A stretch of 64,000 nucleotides of DNA from Nemopilema nomurai (GCA_003864495.1 ML133386.1:1356943-1420942); one strand, 5' to 3'; counted from the stretch's first letter, positions 37,723 to 50,564 are shown. The notes: generated by a model not told the origin, from the letters alone. Numbers and translations: made by a program.

Positions 37723-38562
37723 TTACAAAAGAGGCTCTTCATCCTCCTTTTTCAACAATCCATACTTTTGTCGGATCAAATCTGTCCTGCTCTGCCTTTC
37801 CTGTTTTCTTTCCTCATGGCGCTCCTTCATATCTTCTTGTCGTCTTCTAATTCTCTCTCTCTCCCTGTTTTTACTCTTGACTCTACAACACTTGCAATAT
37901 ATGCAACATCCACAGGTCAGCAATATCAACACACCCAGGACAGGTACAACAATTATCAAGACATAGCCTGTGAACATAAAAGTTTGTTAAAATTGCAAAG
38001 ACAGCAAGCTTTGGGGGAAAAAGGAGGAATCTAGCAAAAGGTATTTAACAATACGAAAATGGATATTTTGTAGTTTTCAGCTTGAATAGACAACACGCAA
38101 GTGCTATTGGTTTTCTGCTTATAAAGAAATTCAATTAATCAAGAGCGAAAGCTTAGTTTACACACCAGGGATGGTACACTGCTTCCAGTACCATTTGTTG
38201 CCGGAACAGGAGCCGGGCGTTATGCGATCTTGGGGCCATTTTCTACAGCTCTTTGATGGTGCACACCAGTAGCACTTATAGTTATCAGCACAACTGTCGC
38301 ATGATGAATGTTGGCTGCATTCACCCGCTGGAGCAGAAGTACTTGTGTTGTTGTGAGATGTTGATGTTGATGAGGCTTCGGTCGTTGTTGTGATAGGAAG
38401 GTCCGTAGTTGTTTGGTTCGTTGTTTGTATGATAGGGTTTTCGGTTGTTGTTGTGTTCGATAATGTGTATTCTTCATATTCTTGAGGAGGAAAGTCTGAT
38501 TGTACGATCTCAAAGAATCCAACGGCAACAACTACTAAATAGAACAAATTGAGCGACTCCAT
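37723..38562 (-). CDS. PTTG1IP: PTTG1IP-like membrane protein, 2 exons, 213 aa
   Basis: Exons on the minus strand: 38562-38166 and 37967-37723, joined in phase 1 (CCTG|GTGTGT and TTCACAG|GC). Layout: signal peptide (about residues 1-22); a Thr/Ser-rich, probably O-glycosylated linker (about 33-80); a cysteine-rich PSI-like domain with eight cysteines (about 82-130, including CYWC and SCRKWP); one transmembrane helix (about 134-150) followed by CGCCIYCKCC; a basic and acidic coiled-coil tail ending in LIRQKYGLLKKEDEEPLL. The DxIRxKYGL tail is the hallmark shared with vertebrate pituitary tumor-transforming gene 1-interacting protein. That protein is a type I membrane glycoprotein; human is about 180 aa and the extra length here is the Thr-rich linker. 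The gene is divergent from DNAI1. Confidence 0.92.
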
Positions 38563-38766
38563 ATTTACACTTCATGCACGGATAATGCGCGTCACGAGTT
38601 GTTCAGCAGCAACAACAAAGAGCTTGCCAAAGTGGCAGGACACTGCGGAGACGGACTTTGTTGCCCTGACAACTAGACGTGATATACATCATTGACCCAA
38701 AAACGTTTGTAAATTTGGCCTAGCTTCTGAAAATAAAATTATCCGGCTGTTTTTCATACTTTCAAC
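38563..38766. promoter_or_regulatory. Divergent PTTG1IP/DNAI1 promoter
   Basis: Only 204 bp separate the two start codons, so both 5' UTRs and promoters must lie here. No TATA box was seen. An X-box-like site is present on the DNAI1 side and is listed separately. Confidence 0.75.
38660..38673 (+). promoter_or_regulatory. X-box-like RFX site upstream of DNAI1
   Basis: GTTGCC-CT-GACAAC is an imperfect inverted repeat matching the RFX X-box pattern (GTNRCC, 0-3 bases, RGYAAC) at all but one position. It lies 93 bp before the DNAI1 ATG, the usual distance for ciliary genes. Confidence 0.6.
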
Positions 38767-41700
38767 ATGGGAAAAGCAATGAAGCAAGGAAAGGTATGAA
38801 ACTTTAAAGTTTTAAGCCGAACCGGACCATTTTTAGGTAATTTTAAGTGTTCTTTATGAGAGGGAAATGAAGACAAGCTAGAAACACAATCTGATAATTA
38901 GATATTTGTAATGTAACAAGCTATCATCAAAACCTGAATATCTGAACTAGACGTATGAGAACACCCCAATTAGCCATCTAATTTTGATGAAGTTGCATTT
39001 CCAAACTAATCAGGTTACTGGATTGCCAGCTTTCTCTGAAGCACTGTTGATAATCATCATCAGAGATACAACAATTACTGTTTCCATAAGTAGAAAGAGG
39101 GAGAATAACCTGCGCGAGGCTTGATCTCACAACCAATGTCTTTGTCAGTCAGTTGGTAAAGTCAGGGGTCATGAGTTTGAGCCTTGCTTGGGTTGGTTAT
39201 TTTCCCACATTCTCTACTTATTGTCTTCATATATCATGTTGTTTATGACAATTACTTTTTTGCGTTAGCATTTCTTAATTATAACATTTCTTTTATGCAT
39301 TCTGGTCAACATATTCATTGCAAAGTAGTCAAAAAGATAATTTTTTATCTTCATGTATTTTTGATTTGTTGTCTATGAGTATAATTACACAAATAATCTT
39401 ACCCATTTGGTTTTACCACCCCTTTTGTGCACAGGAGCGAAAGGCTGCACCAGCTGGGATTGCAGAAAATCTGAAAGCTTCCAATAAGCCAGAAATTGTG
39501 AAAAGTAAAGGAAAAAGACTGGTAAAAAGATTTGCTATCCTTTCTGTAACAAAAAATGATGTTTGTCAATATTTTCATTTGGATAAATTATAGAGTATAT
39601 TAGACCAGTATTTATTTTCTTGAATGATGAAAGTATAAGTGAGGGGCACTGCTGAAAAAATGATATAGATATAAAGCAAGTTGCTAGGAGCCATTTGCAT
39701 TATTTTCCAGTGGAAAGTTGATATTAAAACTGATACAATTCATAGTTCCCAAATTTGTCTTACAAAACAATGCAAAAGTTGTTTGTCATGAAATTATTGA
39801 TCTAGCTAGAAATGGTTTAATCCCTTTGCAGTTTGTTTTATCTGGCATTTTAGTAAAAGATATTTCTTATTTAGGATGATGAAAGTGCACCAAACAGAGG
39901 ATTTGATGATCCTGATGACTGGATGCAGGTTTGTTGGTTTTTACATTTTATGCAAAGCAATCAATACTTTTTGATTCATTGGTTTAAGTCCAGCAAACAC
40001 AAGTTTGTTGGCAAGAAGACATTCTAGATTTATCTAGATTAATTGTTTGTGCAACAGTTAATTTATATTTAATAGTTTCAAACTTTACTTTCAAATTTTC
40101 AGCCAAAGCAGTTGATAAAGCCAGATGATCAATTGGACTTAACTGACGCAGAGTTGAAAGAAGAGTTTACAAGGATTCTGACTGCCAATAACCCACATGC
40201 ACCCAGTAACATTGTCAGATACAGCTTCAAGGTTTGCTCTTTTCAGAGTTATCTTCTTGATTGTTTCAGAAAATATTTTTCCATTACATCCAACCTTCTA
40301 CCTGATATTTTATTCTGACCTTTGGCACTTCCAGGAAAATAGCTACAGACAGATACCAAATGTGGACCAGCTTGCAGTGCATTTCAGCCTGGATGGGTAA
40401 GTTAAACAGATTGTCAAATTTCACATGATCTTTTTTATTGTGGCATCAGATGAATTTTTAAAGTAGATTTAGCTAGATCTTTAAGTCATGTTATCTCTCG
40501 AAGTTTTCTTGGGATGTTTTCTTGAGTCATCTTTTTAAGGAAGCTCTTACATTTTTCCTTTGAAGTCACTGGACAATAGTGCTGGTGTAATAAGACTAAC
40601 CATGTAGATGTTCTGGAAATTTGATTCTTTGAACTTTTTTATTAGCAATCTGCTGCACAAAGAGTCAGATGAAGCAAGAAGGCAATTGGCAAAATATGAT
40701 GGTGATGGTATGTCATTATAATCATTGAGAGTGGCCAATGCATCCTATTTTGTAGTTAAACTTGTGCCCTTGCTTAAGATTTGAAAATTATTCCCATCAT
40801 TTTCAAGGCTGAAGTCTCTTGTCTCATTTTTTCCATGCCATTCTTATTTTCAAAGTATAAACCATGCATACAATAACTCCATTTAAGTTAGAGAGTTGAT
40901 CGGGAAGACAGAGTAAAACTAGCAAATGAAGTAATTTTCTTTCTTGGCATTATGAACTTAATCACCATTGTTTAGCAGTCATCCCAAAAAGTTAGATACC
41001 TGTAGTTTTTTCACAAAGTTCTCTGATCTTGTCTGGGTTTAACCGGCACTCTATGCACTAGCTTTCTTCTTTTTGAATTTTACCTGATCTATTCTTTCAG
41101 TAAGTTGGATATAAATCAGAACAAACCACTTGGTTCTGTGGCTAATAAGTTAAAGTGCAGTGCTGTGAACCTCATAACTCAGGGCGAGCCACAGTCTGAA
41201 CTATTTGTCTCATGCTATGTGGCCAGCCCGACTGTCCATCCTTTGAAGCCGGCAAATGGGTGCTGAGAAAAAATTTTGAAGGCACAGACCCCAGTGCCCA
41301 CATCTTCATGCCCATCATCAGAATAGCGGCCTCAAAGCCCAATCTGGGTTAGCAAATAATATTGATTGATTGATTGATTGATTGCTTGCACCATTTAAAG
41401 GTCGCAGTGATTTGAATCTCTCTATTATGCAATATAGTTTAAACAATATTTGGTTAAAATTTTGCTTGTTAAATGGCCCATCAAGCTCAGATATAATTAT
41501 TAACCGATTAACTTTTTGCTTTCTTCTGATTTTTTTCTCGATTTTAAATAGATGAGTTCATTGAGCCTGGAGAGGAAGAGGCTTTGGAAGAAAAAGTTGA
41601 AGAAAAGGTGTGCTATATTTCTCAGAGATGGGATTTGTCTTTTTCTGTACATTATTGCCAAGGCCTATATGCCAGGCTTTAGTGCTGGGTTAGAGAGCCT

Positions 41701-44700
41701 TGTGAATATTTCAATGTTTACTCAGTTTGTAATTGATTTTGCCTATTGCTTAAGGTGGATCGAGATGACATGACGCCTACTCCTAATGTCAAGGACCAGA
41801 AGCTCACAAATCAATTCAATTTCTGTGAAAGGGCTTCCCAGACATACAACAATCCATACAGGGTATGCATTTTATTCTTAGCTTTCTGCAGTTGATGTTG
41901 CTGCTTCGGATTGTAGTGAGACATTGTGTACTGTCTTGCTATCAAATTGAGACGAAGCTAACCCCAAACTGCTCCTTCTAGGAACGAGGAACAATGACAG
42001 AGCCACCTCCAAGAGTAAACTTTTCTGCCACTGCGAATCAGGTGGGTGTTGCTGTAGCTCTAAAGGATTTCATTAAAAAACATTAAAGCGGATCAAAGCA
42101 TTTATTGGACCTATGCATTTAAAAGGATGGTGGCTTTACCAAAGTCATATCGAGAAGTTCTCTCTCTTTCGAGTTGTTATGAAGGTGATAAAATGATGTG
42201 GTTCTTTGTTCCCTATTGTGCAAAGTTGAATCAATGTGCAACTGGAAATGCTTCTTTCAAATGTCATGGCTTATAAACTTCGTGACTTTTTGAATCTATT
42301 GAGCTTGGCTACCGCTATCTGCTCGTTTTGTCGAGTTCTGATGTCTATTCCCTCATTGATCTCAGTAGCCTTTGCAAATTATTGTTTATTTTTCGTTATG
42401 GACTTGTAGTGGGAGATCTATGACGCATATGTGGAGGATCTCGAGAGACAGGTAAGCCGCTCTTCTTCTAATTCGAAGTTTTTATTTTTCAAGGGGAGCC
42501 TGAGCCAAGTTGGTGGTGCTATGCATCTTAACACACATCTTGTTCTCGATGTGTTGAGACTCCGTCCCACTTAGGTATAGAAAATAAGTAATATAATTGG
42601 ATCTGTGAGCATTATTGACGCGCGGGCTGGATAACTCAGGATTGGCAATCTCATGAATGTCGTGCCAATAATTCCTTGCTCGGACTCTTTTCGATTTGCG
42701 TTGTTGTTGTTGTTTTGTTTGCTCTCTCGTCACTGAAACTTTCAATTGATTTTATCTGAAATAGGAAAAGAACAAAGAGAAGGAATCAAAGAAGCAGGGT
42801 GCTGGAAGTAAACGGGACGATGATAAGAAAAAGAAATCAAATCACTCCGAGATCCAGGTAATAAGGATTTCTTTGCTCGTTTCAGTATCAGTTGTTAGCC
42901 AATTTAAGAACCTTACCATCCACCCTGTCTATAACATTTGCAAAGGTAGCATGCCAAGACAAAAGCTCCGAATTTGCATTGGAACACTCGATGTTCTTTT
43001 TGCAGAGCGACGACATAAGCAGAGTGGGCAGGGCTGCGAAGATTGTAGAAAGAATGGTGAATCAAAACACCTTTGATGAAATAGCACATGGTACGTATCA
43101 CTGCTTTTTAGCCCTGCATGCGGCCTTTTGCTTGTCATTGACCCCATTTGTTTATGTCATAAGGACTTAACATCAAACGAAAATATTTTCGCTTTATTTT
43201 CATGAATACTATTTTATTTCTCCAGACCGCAGTCATAGTTATGCCCCGGCTAAACGACTCAGCAGAGTTAAGGCAACAAAGTCGAGTAATGTGTTTTGTG
43301 AAAGGCTGAGTCGTTTGATGTGAAAGCTCTAGAGTTCCAGACTAAGTTTCAAGCCCCAACCGCTCTCGTACTTTGGAATGTTGAGTCAATTTTTAATGAA
43401 AGTTCAGTCGTTTGGCCACCCCATACAACGTTGAAAAACACTGAACATGACTCAGCACTGTTTAGCGAAATGTTGAGTGAGAAGTTGAGTCGTTTGGCCT
43501 AGGCTTTACGCAAATGAATACTTATTCACTACATTCGCTTGTGGCTCTGTTCCAACTTGACTGGTCCCCTGACGTCTCTGCATCCAATTTCCATAGATTT
43601 TAAGTACTGGGAAGATGAGTCTGATGAATTCAGGGATCAAGAAGGCAGTCTGTTACCCCTGTGGAAGTTTTCCTACGAAAAGGCAAAGCGCATGACTGTC
43701 ACTTCGGTGTGCTGGTGGGTCTTTCTTCTTCAAGTGACTTCTTCAGCGTTGGAACGTGGAAGCATCTAAAGCTACTTCTTCGTCGATAATCATACAAAGT
43801 AGTCCTTCTCAAGCTTCTTTTGTCAATATTTGTAAGAGGACATGCGTTACTTTTAAGCTTTTTAAATGTATTGATTTTGTAAACTTTTAGCACTTGGCTC
43901 AGTTTTAATGCCTTTGCGGTTGAAGGGTATAGCCACAAGAAATACGCCACAGTTCATCACATTAACGTCATAATCACATTTACATCAAACATTTATGAAG
44001 ATATTAAGCTTGATGTATATTCTTACCTATGGCTACTAAGTCAATCTTCAAGTTCACTTGCGGTTCTAATTCTATTTTACATTTTTTTGTTCTTTCAGGA
44101 GTCCGAAATATCAAGATCTACTGGCGATAGGACATGGTTCATGTGAGACTTCTTGTTCATTTTTAACGCAATTTTACAGTGGCAGTGAATGCTCTTTTGT
44201 TCCGAAAATGTTCTGCATTTATCCTTTTTACTGGCATGTTTAAGGGAACCATTTGCATTAATTGTTGCTTTAATATTTTGCAACTTTCGCTTCATTTTGT
44301 TTGGTCTAAGTTCAGTAAGAATTACTTGATGATCTTCCGTTTAGATGACTTCCTGAAGCAAGGGGCTGGCATGGTTTGCTTGTATTCCTTGAAGAACCCG
44401 ACTTACCCTGAGTATGATTTTAGCTCGTCATTCTGCACATTTCTTTGTGTGGCGCGTTCAAATGCTTCGTGGTATTTGAAGAGAGACAAAATGAAGCTTT
44501 CGGAGCGAAGATATTGGAACTTTAGCTTCTTCCTCTTGCATCCTTCCTAGGGACACCATTTTTCCTGTCTATTTCTTCTAACTGAGATCTAATTGATATA
44601 TTACTATTTTAACTCACTCTGTTGAAATTTCAATTGTTGCATTGTTAATTTTAGAAGAAGGAGATCAAGTTATTTATTGCAATTAGGTGCTGTACTTTTG

Positions 44701-47700
44701 CAAAGATCTTGCAAACAACCTTTTCAATCCTCTTCTTCTAAGCCATGACTTTTTATGTACCTTTTAGGTATATATACCCGACAGAGAGTGGTGTGATGTC
44801 ACTGGATGTTCACACTGAGCATGGCAATCTTTTTTGCGTTGGATTCTACGATGGTAACTCAGGGCTTCTGTTGCAGTGTCTATTTTGTTGCTCAAGATTT
44901 TACTTTATTTTTAAAAATAATGCTTTTCATTGCTATTTATTCGTTCTTTTGCTAATGGCGTGCATATTTGAAGTTATGATATGGGTTATTGACAACTAGA
45001 CTAGATTTAGCTCAATCACAACAAATAAAATTTAATGTTTAGTAGTATGCATATTTGCCTAGATGAGCCTCTACTCATCACCTCTTGGTTGCTATTGCAG
45101 GCAGTGTGGGTGTGTATAACGTAGCAGACAAAAAGACAAAACCCATGTATTTGTCGACTGCAAAGAGCGGGAAGCATACAGACCCAGTCTGGCAGGTAAA
45201 ATGGCAAAAAGACGACCTTGATGGCAACCTGAACTTTTACTCCGTCTCAGCTGATGGCCGAGTTGTGCAGTGGATAATCGTCAAGGTGTGTAAAAGAAAC
45301 ATCAATGATCTCAAATCAATGTTACGTTTCATGTTTCAATCACTTGTAGCAAGGGACGACAGGTCAAATTTGTAACATTTGTAGCACATGAATAGAATGA
45401 TTAGAATAGCTGCTTATACTTTTTATTATTGGAAATTTGCCAATGCCAGCTAAAGCAAAACTATTTTTACTTGATGAAAAATCTTGGAACATTAAAACGT
45501 TATTGTGGGACGTCTATCATTCATTGCTTTTTTAGAGTGAATTGCATTACACTGACGTCATCCGACTGAAAATGGATGATGTAACTTCGGACGGTCCAGA
45601 AGGAACTCGGCTGACGACACTTGGTTAGTTAATGCTTATTTTGTTGCCATCAATACTGCTAATAATTCCTGGCTGTGGATAAATCTAGAGATACCTTGGG
45701 TTCTTTATGTCTTATTGTCAATGTCCAGTCATTCTGTCATTACATGCAGCCGAAAGTCTATCATTTGTGACTGTCACTTCGATGAATGCTAATATTTACA
45801 TAGTTTTTACCGCTCATTCCTTAGTTTGAATTTTCTTTCATTCGAAGGATGTGGCACTGCATTTGATTTTCACAAGTCAATCGATTATCTGTTTCTCGTG
45901 GGAACTGAAGAAGGCAAAATCCACAAATGCTCCAAGGCATACTCAACCCAGTATCTCACAACGTATAATGTAAGTTTTCATCAATCTTTTCAATTTTTCT
46001 TGTTGTCTCCTCTCTCTTATTCCTTTGGGTTGTTTCAGTTGGAGTTTTACAGTTCTCTCTTTCTGTATTTGACCCATAAATGCTAAGCATTCTTAAAAGA
46101 AGGTTTTTACAGTAGAAATTTGGCAGTGGGTAGCATTTTTCAAAATAGCACCAGAGGAATAAGGATGAGATGTATGAGTCTTGGATGCTTGAAAACAATG
46201 TCATCACTTGCAAAGAACGAAGGCAGGGACCTTGTTGGAATTTATTAGAGTTGAGAATTGAATTTTTGTCCACGTCGGATCACAGTTGATCGTAGAAGCC
46301 GTTAGCAGAGCTCAAGATTAATTTGTCATTCAACTGAAGCATCAAGGCGTTCTAGCCGTCATTCTGGCACTATAGATCATACCAAATGACTACCCTTACC
46401 CTTTCAATAAAGTTTATTTTCAGAGTTTTTTAGGGCTCCGTTTCTTTTCTGCCCTTCCCATGAAGATCTATGTGAAGTTTTCGTTTCATTTTCTTCTCAT
46501 TCTCGTCGCAGGCTCATCACATGGCTGTTTATTCCGTGAAATGGAATCCCTTCCATTCGAAGATTTTTATATCGTGCAGTGCTGATTGGACCGTCAAGAT
46601 CTGGGATCATACCATTCAGTACGTTTTAGATGTCAAACGTTAATCAACCAGTCAATCATTGGTCAATAGAAACCATCGATCATTCTCTTTAATAACTTGT
46701 TAATCTTTTTAGTCAAATGCTTGTTGTAATTGATCTTAATTGTTTCACACCTTTTAGAATCTTTGACTCTGTTTTCTTTCGCGTGAGAAATTAGAGTGAA
46801 ATAGATTTCAAAAGCAAGTTTTCTATTTGTGAAGATTTTTTAATGACATGACTTTCCGATTCTTCCAGGGAGCCAATCTTCACTTTCGACTTGAACAGTG
46901 CAGTCGGAGATGTCGCCTGGGCGCCCTACTCATCCACTGTATTTGCCGCAGTGACGTCATCTGGCACTGTAAATAACCCCTTTTAACAGCTAAGAAAAAA
47001 TGCTGCAGAACAGTAGACACTTTTATTTAGCATTGAATCAACTTTTAAATTTTGGTAATAATTTTTGGAATAATCTCATAGTTAATGAGAATTATTCAAA
47101 GCAACATTTTGTTTATAGAAATAAAACTGTACATTATCTGCTTTTGTCAAAATTTTGGAAATACTACTTTTTATCTATCTAATTGATGATTTCGAATCTT
47201 TGCTTTGAGGTTGTGGTTTATGATCTGAGCATCAACAAGTATGAACCCATTTGTGAGCAGTCTGGTGAGTAAATGAATAGTTCATGACAGCCAACAGACT
47301 TAACTGGCCAGTTGCATATTGACTTCAAATAAAATGCCACTTCATCCAATGCTCTTCTTGGGATGCATTTTTGTCACCGGAAGGTCTTTGTACTGTATTA
47401 ACGTTTTATTTTCTTTTCCGAAGTTGTGCACAAGAAGAAGACTAAACTGACGCACATTGAGTTCAACCCCATTCATCCTATAATCATTATCGGAGATGAC
47501 AGGTTTGGGAAAAGTGTCTTTCAACAGCTGTGATTTGATTGTTGACTCATTCGACCTTGTTTGCATTCACGTTGTTCATTAAGGCCTAACTTCTTGTCTT
47601 CTATGGACTAGTTGAATGTAGGAACGCTTTCCTTTTCAGGGGCTACGTCACATCTCTGAAGTTGTCGCCGAACTTAAGAAAAGCCACAAATCCTAAGGTA

Positions 47701-48056
47701 CATATTGACAGCTTCACTGTGTACAATTTGATGCTCTTTGTATTTGTTGTCAATCATGGTTTCCTTTTGTGGCATGCTGCAGAGGACGAACCATTTTGAT
47801 GCTAGTTTTGTAGGCATTTTCATCAATCACGAATGCTGGAACTAGTTAAGCCTGCCGCCATATTAAATACTGATTTCTGTTTTCGAAATTGCTTCCCTAT
47901 CTATTGTCAAATAGAGCCTAAGTTTATTTAATTTCATCCATTAAATTCCTGCATCTCTGCCGTCAGGAAAAGGCAAAGGGTCCAGAAAATGAAGTTGCTA
48001 AAATGGACAAGTTGCTGAGTTTGGTGAGAGAACCTGCAGAAAAAGCAAGCAATTGA
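38767..48056 (+). CDS. DNAI1: Axonemal dynein intermediate chain 1, 25 exons, 687 aa
   Basis: WD-repeat intermediate chain of outer-arm axonemal dynein, which anchors the motor to doublet microtubules in motile cilia. Exons: 38767-38793, 39435-39521, 39875-39928, 40103-40231, 40335-40396, 40646-40707, 41552-41607, 41755-41862, 41982-42041, 42410-42451, 42765-42857, 43006-43090, 43597-43714, 44099-44142, 44345-44411, 44768-44853, 45101-45285, 45536-45623, 45848-45969, 46512-46618, 46869-46968, 47210-47264, 47424-47502, 47640-47697, 47967-48056 (TGA). All phases agree and all introns use GT-AG. Family signatures: [33 protein letters not shown], the acidic/basic middle region, WD blades ([29 protein letters not shown]) and the C-terminal [10 protein letters not shown]. 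Human DNAI1 is about 699 aa. The intron 21 acceptor (TTTGAG at 47209) is weak. Confidence 0.96.
39145..39195 (+). mobile_element. Possible tRNA-derived SINE remnant
   Basis: TCAGTTGGTAAAG followed about 18 bases later by GAGTTTGAGCC looks like degenerate A- and B-box promoter sequences. No body or tail could be delimited. It lies in DNAI1 intron 1. Confidence 0.3.
41361..41384. repeat. (ATTG)n simple repeat, possible retroposon tail
   Basis: About six ATTG units in DNAI1 intron 6. They follow about 250 bp of GC-richer sequence that looks unlike the surrounding intron and could be a retroposon 3' end with a simple tail. Confidence 0.6.
43243..43503. repeat. Inverted repeat in DNAI1 intron 12
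   Basis: CGGCTAAACGACTCAGC near 43245 is matched in inverted orientation by GTTGAGTCGTTTGGCC ending at about 43499. Related GAGTCGTTT copies lie inside (about 43309 and 43407). The layout suggests a small palindromic or MITE-like element; no clear target duplication was found. Confidence 0.5.
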
Positions 48057-49578
48057 GAGGGACTCAACAAGGATTCTTGTAGATATTAATCAGTGTAAAT
48101 AATGGTCGTTCCTCTGATGGGACGTGTTTTGTCCGTTGATTTGTGTGTTTCTCTTAAACCACGGACATGCAAGGAACATAGACTACCTCTGGTCTTTCTT
48201 CTGAAAATTCCGTTGGCTATATTGCTTGAAATATTTCATTACAGGATGAGTTCGCTTTCGTTTGTAAAATTTGGTATGACTGCCAAAGTGAACATGTCAA
48301 TTTGATAATGTCTATGTTTGGTCTTGCCACCAATCTATTTGGGCATTGCGTAGGAGCGCTGTTATGCGTTGTATGCCGTTCTGACTAACGTTGCAGAAAG
48401 TGTTTTTGTATTTTAGCAACGAAATGTATTTCATTATCAACTTTGAAATTATGGCAAAGTTATGAAAACAACATTCGTTTCAGTGCTTTTCAAAACCAAA
48501 GATAACCATCTAAACTTAATTTGATGGCAAACCAAAGACTGATGAATTTTTAATGCCCAATAGTTCGAATTAGCCATTTCTATATCCCTAGTATGCTAAT
48601 CCGTCCGCTGTAACATGAATGAAGGGCAAGCAGAGGAAAAGCTCTTCAAAGCCCAGCAGTTGTTTTTTTTGCAACAGAAGAAGAATCATCAAGAGCAACA
48701 TAGGATTGGCGTTAGCAAGCCAAGAGCGGGCCGATTCGTCCTTAGCAGTTTTGCTTGGAGGTGCTGTACTGTAATATTCTGTTTGAAGAGCTTCCGTCTA
48801 ACTTGACTGCTTATCTCAATACGTTAGCCATATGGCTCGTTTAAACATAGCGCATTTGGCGTGTAGTTGTATTATTCCTTAATAACCATTGCAGGTACCT
48901 GGCTAATTTATGAATTTCCATTCTTTGCAGATCCTTAACGCCATAGAAACTCACCCCACAACACTTAAAATAGACAATTGTTGTTTTTTAGAAGCTGAAC
49001 TAAGTTTATGAGACGCCCGTTTTTGAATTGCGCAGAAGTGTATGGTTTTTAATTCGCAAGATGGTATTGCGGACTCGCGCTACCTAGACCGGGGGCACGT
49101 GACCATCTTCAGACATCATGTCAGTCGTTCTTAATGTATGCACATCCTAACTTCTTAACAACTACAGTTATGCCAACAGTTGGCGTTTTGCTTAGCACAA
49201 TCAGGACGCGTTTTAGAACCCGAGAGTCGCAGGCAATTGGCCAGCTAGTCGGCACATGTCACGTATTCTGGACGTTGGATAGTGGACATAGCTCAAGAGG
49301 AAATATCTCACTCGATCCAGTGGAAGAACCCTTTTCTACAAGTCGATAGACTATCTCACTGTGGAACTTTTAACTGGGCATTTCTGAATGAATAGGAATG
49401 TGATGTAACTCTGAAAAGTTGGGAAAGAGATCAGTGGCTTGACCAGTGTCTGGAGTGAAGGAAAAGGTCGTTCATCAACGTACAGGTTTAGTGTAGAAGG
49501 ACTATTCTGTATATATTCAGGGCTGCGTACACTTTCTCAGGAAACTCTCAGGGTTTGGACATATTATAAAACACAAAG
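48057..49578. other. Intergenic DNA between DNAI1 and the Tctex1-type gene
   Basis: The left part is DNAI1 3' UTR and the right part the 5' flank of the next gene. Short frames at 48102-48305 and 48615-48806 are unrecognised. No repeat or RNA gene was identified. Confidence 0.5.
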
Positions 49579-50349
49579 ATGGCCCTGACAAAGCCTCAGT
49601 TTGTCCAACCCAACATTGCTCCTTCAAGAGCAGATGGAGAAAGTTTTAAAAGTTTGTTCGACATTGAGTCATACAATGACCCAATTGAACCACCTGTCGA
49701 TGAGAAAAGTCCCTACGAACTCAAGACATCTAGTCCAATTTTCCACGGAAAGGAGAAGCCAAACGACTTTAGAAACAGCATATTTGACATTGAGCAGTAT
49801 AAGAAGGAACTTGAAGACCCAGGACTCTATACCCTTTCTCATTTTGATGAACCAGTTGTGGACAGTGTATACAGACCAGCCTCCGCTGCCCCAAGCTCTT
49901 TGATAAGTGTTGGCAGATTTGCACTCTCACCAACCAACTCAAGGCGCTCCTCCCTAGTTCCAGAAAGTGTAACACCAGACTTCGCAGAGCACTACATTCC
50001 TGGGCTTCAAACACCTTCCCTTGATCCTGACAGAAAGGTTGATGTCGTTGAAATTCGTAATATTTTAAAGGACAGTTTTGCTTTTCTCAAGTCAGAGAAT
50101 TATGATGCTAAGAGGTGCAGAAATTTGAGCAAAAATCTTTCAGATTACATTTTGTACCAGTTGAAAATATTGGATTATGAGAGGTACAAGTTTGCATGCA
50201 TTGTAAATATAGGGCAAAACATGGGTCAAGATGTGCGAGTCGTGAGCAGAGCACTGTGGAATGACAAGGTTGACACTTGCGTTAGTGAAAGCTTCCAAAA
50301 CAAAGAGCTCTTTGCAGTTGCAATGGTGTTTGCTACTTACCATGAGTGA
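49579..50349 (+). CDS. Tctex1-domain dynein light chain-like protein, 256 aa, single exon
   Basis: One uninterrupted frame from ATG 49579. Residues 1-145 are a low-complexity, probably disordered extension with repeated SLFDIESY/SIFDIEQY motifs at about 24-31 and 67-74. Residues about 150-256 form a Tctex1 (DYNLT) domain: RYKFACIVNIGQNMGQDVRV and ending ...KELFAVAMVFATYHE, as in the TCTEX1D1/D4 (DYNLT4/5) group. Proteins of this fold dimerise and bind dynein intermediate chains, in the cytoplasm or in cilia. The gene follows DNAI1 on the same strand, with about 1.5 kb between coding regions. An AATAAA lies 176 bp after the stop. The exact DYNLT subtype cannot be settled by eye. Confidence 0.9.
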   Translation: MALTKPQFVQPNIAPSRADGESFKSLFDIESYNDPIEPPVDEKSPYELKTSSPIFHGKEKPNDFRNSIFDIEQYKKELEDPGLYTLSHFDEPVVDSVYRPASAAPSSLISVGRFALSPTNSRRSSLVPESVTPDFAEHYIPGLQTPSLDPDRKVDVVEIRNILKDSFAFLKSENYDAKRCRNLSKNLSDYILYQLKILDYERYKFACIVNIGQNMGQDVRVVSRALWNDKVDTCVSESFQNKELFAVAMVFATYHE

Positions 50350-50524
50350 AGGAGCAGATGGGTGTTGTAGTTATACATGCGCTCGATAGCAACTCTCAAA
50401 TACAGTCTTAATAATGGAAATGCCATTAAGTGCTCATTCGGACACAGCTGCTAATATCCCTAATATTTACTTTGTCTTCAAGCCTCTTGTATTGATATAT
50501 TTTAGATACTTATGTTAGTGAGCA

Positions 50525-50530
50525 AATAAA
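50525..50530 (+). terminator. AATAAA polyadenylation signal
   Basis: Canonical hexamer 176 bp downstream of the Tctex1-type stop codon and 35 bp before the end of the convergent MBLAC2-like coding region. Confidence 0.6.
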
Positions 50531-50564
50531 ATAGAAGTTTTCAGTAAGCTGAGCAGTAAGGCAG

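Noticed and set aside
41100..41390. LINE 3' end with (ATTG)n tail
   Set aside because: The tail is clear, but the body could not be matched to any element or bounded. Only the simple repeat is annotated.
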